A stretch of 8,704 nt of DNA from an uncultured Methanobrevibacter sp. (GTDB lineage Archaea; Methanobacteriota; Methanobacteria; Methanobacteriales; Methanobacteriaceae). The notes beneath the pieces were generated by a model. That model was not told where the DNA came from. It was given only the letters and a program-made list of their open reading frames with translations, and made no database searches. Positions 1 to 6,500 of this stretch are shown in pieces (the first letter of the stretch is position 1; each line of letters begins with the position of its first letter). The translations under genes and the position numbers were made by a program. Location: assembly GCA_900317865.1 (NCBI GenBank), contig ONIK01000070.1, forward strand, positions 1 to 8,704, written 5' to 3'.

Positions 1-1
1 C

Positions 2-919
2 AAAACAATAGTCAATAAAACAAGCGACAACATTACAGTCATACCTAACGTTATATTAAGTTTAACCGAAGTTACCAATGTCACTGAAGCAGTTGTTGGT
101 GAATCAATCAAATACACAATCACCATACACAATAGCGGATTGTCAGATGCAACTGACATTAAAGTTTGGAATATTCTACCTGCTGGCGTCAAATATGTAT
201 CCGGTGCCGATACTTACAATGAAACCACTCGCAATGCCACCTGGACCATTGATAAAATTGAAACGGGAAAATCCGCCAGATTTGTTTTAGTAATTAAGGT
301 TATCCAAGCAGGAAAATTAAACAATACCTTCTTCGCCAACAGCTCCGAAAATAAAACAGTTGTCAATAGAACCAGCGACAATATAACTGTCATTCCTAAT
401 GTTGTATTGAGTGTGGATAAGTCTGTTGATGTTTCTTATGTTGTTGTGGGTGATTTGGTCAAATATATTATTATTGTGCATAATGATGGTTTGTCTGATG
501 CTACTGATGTTAAGGTTTGGGATGTTTTACCTGTTGGTGTTATGTATGTGTCTGGTGCTGATGCTTATGATGAAGCTACACATAATGCTACTTGGACCAT
601 TGCTAAAATTGAAGCAGGTAAATCTGCCAGTGTTGTTCTTGTTGTGAATGAGACACATGAGGGTAACATGATAAATAGTGTATTTGCTCATTATAGAGGA
701 AATGATAGTGCATTTGCTTATTGTTGTGAGAATACGACTGTTGTTAATGGAACATGTGGTGTTGTTATTATTTGGAATTTGGAATATAGTGGTTTGACTG
801 ATGCTAATGATCAGTTTAAGCTTTCTGCAGTTGATTTTGCTTTTGGTCAATCTAATTCTATTTCCCATAGAAAAAATAATAATCCATCTAATGAAACTTT
901 TAATTTCATTGTAAAATGA
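2..919 (+). CDS. DUF11-repeat adhesin-like surface protein, C-terminal part
   Basis: The frame is open from the window edge, so this is the last 305 residues of a longer protein; the first in-frame ATG, at 140, is internal to a repeat and is not the start. Two tandem copies of a DUF11-type beta-sandwich module are visible: residues 16-132 begin NVILSLTEV and residues 133 onward begin NVVLSVDKS. Both contain KYTITIHN-like, GLSDATD[IV]KVW, LP.GV.YVSGAD and NATWTI.KIE.GKSA blocks. A third copy must lie upstream, since the window opens on its SDNITVIP ending. Known DUF11 proteins of methanogens are extracellular and form stalks or adhesins; several N-X-S/T sites here would suit N-glycosylation. 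The last 50 or so residues, from about IIWNLEYSG, are not repeat-like and end without a membrane anchor or recognisable cell-wall motif. That is unusual and could mean truncation or a non-covalent attachment. Assignment to the family is secure; the ligand is unknown. Confidence 0.85.
   Translation, partial: KTIVNKTSDNITVIPNVILSLTEVTNVTEAVVGESIKYTITIHNSGLSDATDIKVWNILPAGVKYVSGADTYNETTRNATWTIDKIETGKSARFVLVIKVIQAGKLNNTFFANSSENKTVVNRTSDNITVIPNVVLSVDKSVDVSYVVVGDLVKYIIIVHNDGLSDATDVKVWDVLPVGVMYVSGADAYDEATHNATWTIAKIEAGKSASVVLVVNETHEGNMINSVFAHYRGNDSAFAYCCENTTVVNGTCGVVIIWNLEYSGLTDANDQFKLSAVDFAFGQSNSISHRKNNNPSNETFNFIVK
47..748 (+). repeat. Two tandem DUF11 coding repeats, 351-bp period
   Basis: The unit starting at 47 (NVILS) is repeated at 398 (NVVLS), a period of 351 bp or 117 codons. 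The peptides are very similar, but the DNA has diverged at third positions: the first unit often uses C- or A-ending codons (AATGCCACCTGG) and the second mostly T-ending codons (AATGCTACTTGG). The second unit carries about ten extra residues near its end, where a short peptide appears to be doubled (SVFAHY, then SAFAYC). Confidence 0.8.
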
Positions 920-946
920 AATTAAGTTTCCTGTTTTATCTTAATT
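901..946 (+). terminator. Overlapping inverted repeats at the end of the DUF11 gene, possible terminator
   Basis: Two perfect inverted repeats share bases. TAATTTCATT (901-910) pairs with AATGAAATTA (915-924), enclosing a 4-base loop and spanning the TGA stop at 917-919. AATTAAG (920-926) pairs with CTTAATT (940-946). Only one of the two can form at a time. The stems are nearly all A-T and the only T-run downstream of the stop is TTTT at 934-937, so a role in transcript ending or 3'-end protection is only a guess. Confidence 0.3.
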
Positions 947-954
947 GTGCTAAC

Positions 955-1110
955 GGAGTTGGTGTCAAGATTGAACTACCACGATTTATAGAAGTCGTGG
1001 ATTCCTAACATCGAGTTGAAAGGCGATCCCCGTTGTTCCAATGGTTTAAAATATTAATTGCTGCATTAATATCTCTATCAAGGACAATTTCGCAATCTGG
1101 ACATGTCCAT
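955..1110 (-). ncRNA. Putative TnpB guide RNA (omega/reRNA)
   Basis: In characterised IS200/IS605 elements, the 3' end of tnpB and the adjoining right end are processed into the guide RNA bound by TnpB. The final roughly 16-20 bases of that RNA come from DNA just outside the element and act as the guide. Here the scaffold would be the minus-strand 3' end of tnpB plus the hairpin at 979-1000, and the guide would be the minus strand of about 970-955, beginning TCTTGACACC. Boundaries are inferred from the family; nothing in the sequence fixes the 5' end. Confidence 0.4.
979..1000 (-). repeat. IS605 right-end hairpin
   Basis: On the minus strand CCACGA pairs with TCGTGG across a 10-base loop. 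Beyond a C-A mismatch the loop can form two more pairs (TT with AA). It begins 5 bases after the tnpB stop codon and is followed by GTAGTTCAA. Subterminal hairpins of this form are recognised by TnpA in this family, and the same sequence is the 3' scaffold of the TnpB guide RNA. Confidence 0.75.
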
Positions 1111-2138
1111 TGCCTAACGGAAGGTGGTAATTCATTTACAACATGTTGGCAATGGTGGCATTTTTTGCTTGTTTCTTTTGGGTTTACAGTTACAAGACCT
1201 TCGCAGTCTGGTTTATACCAATTAAACTTATAATTAAGCATGTTTTTAAATTTCATTAATGGGAAAATCATATTTTGTTCTCCGCTGATGAGAATTTTAA
1301 TATTGGTCCAGTTATCTTCTAATACGATTGTATCATTTTCTTTAACTAAAGTCGTGCTTAATTTTTGTATGAAGTCGTTTAGTTTGTTTGTTCTTTTAGT
1401 ATAGTATTTTTGTAGTCTTTTTTGAATTTTTTTAAATGCTCTGCTTCCTTTTTGTTTTGTGCTGAGTGAAATGTTTAATTTTTTAATCATTTGGTTTTCG
1501 TGATTTATATCAAATTTGTATTTTTCACAGGTATTGCTTACAAGAAAGTAATTTTTGTTGGAATTTAAGTCGTAACCCTTTGTTTGATTGGTATTGTTCC
1601 ATTTTTCTATTGGTGCTTCAATATTTAAGATGGCGTAATATTTACCGTTATCGCATGTGATGGTGATATTGTTGATTTTGATATTGGAGTTAAGTAATTG
1701 ATAATATTTTTTACTTGTTCTGTAACCGATTAAGCCATATTTTCGAAGTATTAACTTTTTGTTTTTAATGGGGTATTTGGCTATTGTTTGTCTGAAACTT
1801 AATCTGGTATTTCTTTTACTGTGGAATTTTGGGAAATTGGTTTTTGGATTTTTAAAGAAATTTTGATAACTTTTATATAAATCTCTGCTGGATTGTTGTA
1901 AACTCTTACTTTCAATTTCTTTTAACCATGGATTTTCCTGTTTTAATTGTTTTAAAAAGGTATTAATGAGAGTTATATTTAATTTGTATTGATTAGGATA
2001 GATGGCATATAGTTTATTTAATCTTTCAAGAATGTTATTATATACAAATCTACTTGCTCCAAAATTTTTATGGAATAGTTCTTCTTGTTTTTTGTTTGGA
2101 TAAATTCTTACTTTAATTCCTTTATTAACTATTTTCAT
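1005..2138 (-). CDS. tnpB: TnpB, RNA-guided nuclease of an IS605-type transposon
   Basis: The product has 377 residues, a normal length for TnpB. The N terminus (MKIVNKGIKVRIYPNKKQEE, then FGASRFVYNN) is the helix-turn-helix/OrfB start typical of the family. The split RuvC nuclease is present: Asp190 in GYDLN, Glu274 in IVLED, and the DRDINAAINI motif with Asp354 and Asp356. A four-cysteine zinc ribbon lies before the last motif (Cys327/330 and Cys346/349). TnpB cuts DNA opposite a guide RNA made from the element's right end and helps to retain the transposon. Oddities: the usual GIDLG reads GYDLN, the usual ED-L reads EDN, and the tail ends five residues after GDRLS, so activity may be altered although all acidic residues remain. 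The start at 2138 is supported by the conserved MK.VNKG beginning; the best ribosome site, GGAAGT, is rather far upstream. The lost tnpA reading frame would have overlapped this start by a few bases. Confidence 0.9.
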   Translation of the reverse strand: MKIVNKGIKVRIYPNKKQEELFHKNFGASRFVYNNILERLNKLYAIYPNQYKLNITLINTFLKQLKQENPWLKEIESKSLQQSSRDLYKSYQNFFKNPKTNFPKFHSKRNTRLSFRQTIAKYPIKNKKLILRKYGLIGYRTSKKYYQLLNSNIKINNITITCDNGKYYAILNIEAPIEKWNNTNQTKGYDLNSNKNYFLVSNTCEKYKFDINHENQMIKKLNISLSTKQKGSRAFKKIQKRLQKYYTKRTNKLNDFIQKLSTTLVKENDTIVLEDNWTNIKILISGEQNMIFPLMKFKNMLNYKFNWYKPDCEGLVTVNPKETSKKCHHCQHVVNELPPSVRQWTCPDCEIVLDRDINAAINILNHWNNGDRLSTRC

Positions 2139-2561
2139 AATTATTCTTTTTACTTCCTTTGTTGGTTTTCTTATTATAATTGTTTAATATGTTTCAAATA
2201 TTAGCTCCACCAGTTGTAAGCTAATGAAGTAACCTCTTTTCCAAAAATACTCCACCCCAAAGACCATCATTATATTTTTAGGATTATTCTTTTTTAATGT
2301 ATTCTACTGCTTGTAGATTTATAGGAATTAATGAATCTTTGAATTATTAACATCAGTTCCACTTTTAAACAATATATGTAATATGATCTGCCTCAAAATT
2401 TAGCTTCAACCACCATTTATTCTATAGTTACTGCCCACACATATTAAATATAATTAATTAAAGACTCGAATATGGGCTCAGTTATTACTTTCCTACGATA
2501 TTTAACAACCAATACCAAGTGATAGGTTAACTTATTATACGGAATGATTAGTCTTGTCAAA
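2125..2561 (-). pseudogene. tnpA: Decayed tnpA (Y1/HUH single-strand transposase)
   Basis: No frame is open through this stretch, but translating all three minus frames recovers TnpA in order. FDKTNHSV (2561-2538) shifts frame into LTYHLVLVVKYRRKVIT, the hallmark N-terminal strand. Next come ADHITYI (2391-2371), ILFKSGTD, INSYKSTSSR, LWGG, EYFWKRGYF (2252-2226) and TTGGANI-stop-NILNNYN. At least four frameshifts and several stops break it, and no ATG remains at the beginning. The metal-binding HUH motif reads H-I-T instead of H-x-H, so the catalytic site itself is mutated. The Tyr in the final helix (NNYN) aligns with the usual catalytic tyrosine, but the Gln four residues later is missing. 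The last frame would have ended at a TAA at 2127-2125, inside tnpB, implying translational coupling in the intact ancestor. Identification rests on recalled family motifs, not on a search. Confidence 0.8.
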
Positions 2562-2647
2562 ATTTGAAACTATAATAATTTATACTGGCAATTAAACTAT
2601 TTAAAACATTTGATTTAAAATAGTCCACCCATTTTTGCAAAATTCAT

Positions 2648-2670
2648 CTACCACTTCAGAGAAGTGGTAG
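2648..2670 (-). repeat. Perfect hairpin, probable IS605 left end
   Basis: CTACCACTTC (2648-2657) and GAAGTGGTAG (2661-2670) form a perfect 10-bp stem around a 3-base loop. It lies about 90 bp before the start of the tnpA relic, on the outer side, where the left-end recognition hairpin should be. On the minus strand it resembles the right-end hairpin in context: both are preceded by GAAT and end in GTGGTAG. It could instead be the right end of another, lost element. Confidence 0.55.
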
Positions 2671-3009
2671 TATTCTTTTGCATCATAAGATAATAATTGT
2701 GGGATTTGGAATATGCTTTGACTGTTTATTAGTTTTTTTTTGATTTTTTGATTTATTATTTGTACATGTTGTTGTGGATTTATATTGTTTTTTGGAAGGT
2801 GTGAATATATTTTTGTAGAAAGATATGTAAAAATGATTCTTATGTTGATAGGTGTTGTGATAATCAAACGAATTTTTAATTAAATTATAGATTAATATGG
2901 ATGATATTTGATAAGTGTAAAATAAATCGCTTCCAAACCCCATGGTACCATCTGAAGAAACTGTTGTTTCCAATTTTTAATCCAATAATGCAATCCACAT
3001 CACCGGAGA
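2671..3009 (-). other. Gene-poor stretch, possibly decayed remains of a secreted-protein gene
   Basis: No open frame here has a ribosome site, signal peptide or recognisable domain. The minus strand is very A-rich in 2690-2870. At the 3000-2900 side two minus frames give protein-like text just after the stop of the small secreted gene: KIISGDVDCIIGLKIGN in one frame, and ETTVSSDGTMGFGSDLF in the frame of the small gene itself, beyond two stops. This would fit a gene that once ran on from 3010 and was broken by frameshifts, perhaps before or after the transposon arrived, but the match to any family is not established. Confidence 0.3.
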
Positions 3010-3210
3010 TTATTTTTCATAATCAGTAGTATTGTTTTCAATAGATGGAACATCTGAATCTACTGGAGAGTCTACACTTTGTGAAATTTCACAACTGTCA
3101 GTTAAAATACAATCAACAGCATTAAAGTTATCCGTATCATTAGATGCTGAAACAGTACCCATACCAATTAAAACAAATAGAATTAATAAAGAAATTATAT
3201 ACTTTTTCAT
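3010..3210 (-). CDS. Small secreted peptide, or N-terminal stump of an adhesin-like protein
   Basis: The product is 66 residues. MKKYIISLLILFVLIGMGTVSA is a textbook signal peptide with probable cleavage after SVSA-type residues near 22. It leaves a 44-residue acidic, Ser/Thr/Asn-rich mature part with two cysteines (CILTDSC), which could form one disulfide. The start at 3210 is chosen over an in-frame ATG at 3228 because GGGGGTGA (3222-3215) sits 4 bases before it and the signal peptide begins there. It is transcribed divergently from the giant secreted gene and shares its promoter element. A leader followed by an acidic Asn/Ser linker is exactly how large adhesin-like proteins of this group begin, so this may be the surviving 5' end of a broken gene rather than a peptide in its own right. 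No function is known. Confidence 0.6.
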   Translation of the reverse strand: MKKYIISLLILFVLIGMGTVSASNDTDNFNAVDCILTDSCEISQSVDSPVDSDVPSIENNTTDYEK

Positions 3211-3270
3211 AATTTCACCCCCTAACAAGTCATCATGGAAAACTTATATGATTCCTATTAGGATATAAAT

Positions 3271-3305
3271 CATATATATAATGTTTATCGCATGCAACTA
3301 CTTGC
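3271..3305 (-). promoter_or_regulatory. Promoter of the small secreted gene: conserved element plus TATA box
   Basis: On the minus strand GCAAGTAGTTGCATGCGA (3305-3288) is followed after 6 bases by TTATATATATG (3281-3271), an archaeal TATA box. Transcription would start about 25 bp further on, near 3250, giving a leader of roughly 40 bases before the ATG at 3210. The upstream element matches the one in front of the giant gene at 15 of 18 positions. Its position overlaps or abuts the TFB-binding (BRE) site, where a regulator could act directly. Confidence 0.6.
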
Positions 3306-3360
3306 TTGTTTTTAAAAAATACCCCAAATATAATTATCTTTTTTCGTTTTAATCTTGTAT

Positions 3361-3393
3361 GCAAGTGTTTGCTTGCGAATAACTTTATATATG
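3361..3393 (+). promoter_or_regulatory. Promoter of the giant secreted gene: conserved element plus TATA box
   Basis: GCAAGTGTTTGCTTGCGA (3361-3378) is followed after 5 bases by TTTATATATG (3384-3393). The element contains a perfect inverted repeat, GCAAG (3361-3365) with CTTGC (3372-3376), as expected of an operator for a dimeric regulator. The predicted transcription start, about 25 bp past the TATA box, leaves an AT-rich leader of about 85 bases before the ATG at 3501. Confidence 0.6.
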
Positions 3394-3414
3394 TTTTTTA
3401 TTTAATATAATATT

Positions 3415-3449
3415 AAGTGATTATAATATTTTAGTGATTTATAATATTG
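3415..3449 (+). repeat. Imperfect tandem repeat in the AT-rich leader
   Basis: AAGTGATTATAATATTTT (3415-3432) is followed directly by TAGTGATTTATAATATTG (3432-3449). The stretch 3400-3490 is almost purely A and T and holds several further TATA-like words, so a second start site within the leader is possible; otherwise I see nothing in it. Confidence 0.45.
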
Positions 3450-3490
3450 TAATATTTTGATATTTTAATAAATAATATATTTATTTTTTT

Positions 3491-3496
3491 GGAGGT
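3491..3496 (+). promoter_or_regulatory. Strong ribosome binding site of the giant gene
   Basis: GGAGGT ends 4 bases before the ATG at 3501. It is the only G-rich word in about 100 bases of A/T leader and fixes the start, which is also where the signal peptide begins. Confidence 0.85.
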
Positions 3497-3500
3497 TTAT

Positions 3501-6500
3501 ATGTTTAAAAGTCATGGTAGATTGTTGTTTTATTTAATAATTGTATTTTGTTTTTTTATTACTTTATCCAGCGTTTGTGCAAGTGAAATAAGTGACATCT
3601 CATCTGGTGAAACTCATATTCTTTTAAATAATATAACATCAGATAGTGGACACATCAATGTAGAAAATGTTGCTGCTGACGTTTCCAATAACAGCTACGT
3701 TCCTGCGAAAGGAGATCTATTGTCTTCTCCCGCCGATACAAATAATGCATCTTCAAAAGGTGTACATATTGTTTTCGAAGGATACAAAGTTTACGGATTC
3801 GATGACAAGTACAATGTAAAAGTACTAGATGAAAACAATAATCCCGTAACTAAAGGCAGCGTTTCATTTTTCGTTATGGGCATCTTCTTCAATAATACCA
3901 AGGTCAATAATCAGGGTATTGCCAGCTGCTGGCTACCATTTATCGGTAATTATTCAGTCATGAGCGTTTATCACTTCGAATCCAGTTATGATTATGTATA
4001 TGCAAATGAAAACGTTACACTTAACGCACTTTCTTCCGGCGCTATGGACAAATCCACATTAGGCGCTAATTATCCCCGATGGTCCGGAGCAGACTACAAA
4101 ATATGTGCTGATGGATACCGCGCACAAATCGGCAAAAACCTATACCATTTAATAAAATTCAACGGCGCAAGATACATCATATATAATGCAACAGTAGATA
4201 GTTTATATTTGAATAAGATATTAGGCGGCGAAATTCAATGCGATATTGCCGAAATTAACCTTATAAAAAACCAAAAATACCATTTATCCCACATCCGCAT
4301 TAGTGATCAGGAATGGGATTATTGTAGTTGTTTTAATTATGGACAATTAATTATTCACGGCAATGGTGCAATATTAGAATGCGGCGATGAATATGGCAAT
4401 AACAAAGGCAAATTAAATTTCATGTTTGTAGGCCGTGAAGGAAACGTTGTCTTAGAACATTTGAGTTTATCCTACTTTAACCACTGTTTTATTAACCAAG
4501 GTCATATTTTATGCGACTCCGTTACTTTTTTAGGTAATCAGGCTTATAAGTTTGATGTCTATGAGCCAGGCGGTGTTATTCACAATTATAATACTGCTTA
4601 TTTTAGAGGTTGTGCTTTTCTAGCCAATTCAGCAAAAACCGCCATAGGCCTTTATACAGCAGGCGGCGTTTTATATGCAGAACCTTATTCCACTACTGTT
4701 TTCGACAGATGCCATATTGATAATACGGAACATGACGCTATTGAGGCCAAAGAGTATAGTATGACCGTATTTTATCAAAAAATTCCACTCAATTATGAAC
4801 AAATCAGCGGCTGCTCATTCGATGAAAAAGCTTTCTTATCAGTTATTTCATCCGACGTATTTGAATCCCCAAATAAAACAGTCAAATTCGTTTGTAAAAA
4901 TAAAAATGAACTAATGAATGCATTGTGTTGCATTAATACATTAACACCCGGCATGTCCGTTGAAATCGATCTAAAAAACGGAGAATACGAATTTTCCCAT
5001 GAAGATTTTGAATCCTATAAAAAACACCCCACCAACAATTTCGCATCTTCATTCTGGAGACACAATTTTTATGATGGCAAGTATAATTTTGTTACAGAGG
5101 AATTTATGTTAAACGTCGGCATTGTTCCAATCACCATAAACGGTAACGGCGCCACCATAAAACGTACTGGCGACAAAAATGATGACGACCACTTTGCTCT
5201 TATTCCACGCGGATGTACTTTAACTATTACCAATACAAAATTCACCGGATTCAATACAGTTTTCCACAATTATGGAAATTTAGTATTAAATAATTGTTAT
5301 TTTAAGAAAAATATAATACATTATAACTCCTGGCTTAAAGGTCACGGAGGCGTTCTCTTCTCTGATGCAGGCACCACCACATTTAACGGATGCACATTCT
5401 CCGGAAACCAAGGTGAAGACACTGATGCAGGAGTTAACACGGATATCTGTTATCTCATTAATTCAGCCAAAGTTACCTATAATAGATGTATAGAAAATAG
5501 TGACGAAGACAAATTATACGACGATCATCTTTTTGACGGACAGGCGAATACAGCACATACCAATGAAAAAGCAGTCACTACAAATTCAAATATTAAATAT
5601 AGTGTAGTAAAACACGTACCATTTAAGCTGCTCAATCTTGTTGACGATAAATCCATTAGCACTATGAAAAAGTCTTTAAAAGGTGCTGTTGTTGATTATT
5701 TAGTTGTTAATATGTCCTGCGACATTTCATGCTACATGCTCTATGAAATTTTAGAATTCACAGAGGTTGCTATGCTTCGTTCTAATGGGCATGATCTTAA
5801 AAGCTCCGGTTTTAATGATTATTTTCTTATGACCATATACGAATCCAAAATTATTTACTTTGAAGGATTCACCTTTTCAGATTTGGGTGTTTTCAGCAAT
5901 AATGTCAATTACCTCTATTTTTATAACTGCACATTTTCCAATTTGGAAAAAACCACTATTAAATTTTCCGTATTTTATTTAAATAAAGGTTTGGCTTCCT
6001 TTGTAAATTGTAATTTTGTTAATATTTACGCCTCTTGTCTTTTCCGTAACGAAGGAATTTTATCTTTTACCGATTGTGTATTTTCCGACAATAAAGTTTG
6101 GACTTCTTTAATTTATAACAATCGCGCCCCTTGCTCCATAGTTAACTGTATTTTTAAGAATAATAAAGGCATAGGTGTTGAAGTATCCACATTTGGAGAC
6201 CTCGATACAGTTGTCGTTGGCTGTACCCCTATTAAAGTTATCAGCGAACATCCAATGGCAAATTGGAAAATGGACCTTATCAAATCCGGATTTTTTGTAG
6301 CCACTGCCCTTGCAGGCGGCGCTGTCGGTTATGCACTCGGTGCCATAGCCCCAGTCATGGCTACCATGTCCTTTGTCATGCTTTCAGGCGCTGCAGTAGG
6401 AATGTGTTTCGGTGCCATTTATGCAGAAATTGAAGCCTGCAATTATCGCGACTACAGTAACAGATGGAACAATATCTGGGAATTTGCCGGTATCGGTAGC

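Larger units (their letters stand above)
971..2690 (-). mobile_element. IS200/IS605-family element: intact tnpB, decayed tnpA
   Basis: On the minus strand the order is left-end hairpin (2648-2670), tnpA relic (about 2561-2125), tnpB (2138-1005), then right-end hairpin (1000-979) followed by GTAGTTCAA, the usual kind of IS605 right end. The size of about 1.7 kb is normal for the IS605 type with both genes. These elements move as single strands, make no target duplication and have no terminal inverted repeats, so the exact ends cannot be read directly. I place the right end at 971-976; the left end is approximate, beyond the 2670 side of the hairpin. It sits about 50 bp after the stop of the DUF11 gene, in the opposite orientation. 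Because tnpA is destroyed, the copy should be immobile unless helped in trans. Confidence 0.8.

Noticed and set aside
78..868. Out-of-frame plus and minus open frames over the DUF11 repeats
   Set aside because: They are frame shadows of the repeat-coding gene, with biased Leu/Met or Asn/Ile/Thr content and no start signals.
1005..2138. tnpB as part of a type V CRISPR system
   Set aside because: The size, right-end hairpin and adjacent tnpA relic place it in an IS605 element; there are no spaced direct repeats or cas1/cas2-like genes.
2201..2224. Inverted repeat TTAGCT...AGCTAA as a possible transposon end
   Set aside because: It lies inside the tnpA relic (TTGGA region), so it is coding remnant rather than an element end.
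2601..2867. Minus-strand open frame of 88 codons containing the hairpin
   Set aside because: It has no ribosome site, its composition is that of AT-rich noncoding DNA, and it crosses the transposon-end hairpin, so openness is probably accidental.
2683..2973. Minus-strand open frame of 96 codons starting METTVSSDG
   Set aside because: It has no ribosome site, quickly becomes Lys/Asn/Ser-rich low-complexity text, and overlaps another open frame; better treated as relic sequence than as a gene.
3394..3490. Long leader as a riboswitch
   Set aside because: It is almost wholly A and T, with no stable GC-containing stems or known aptamer core.
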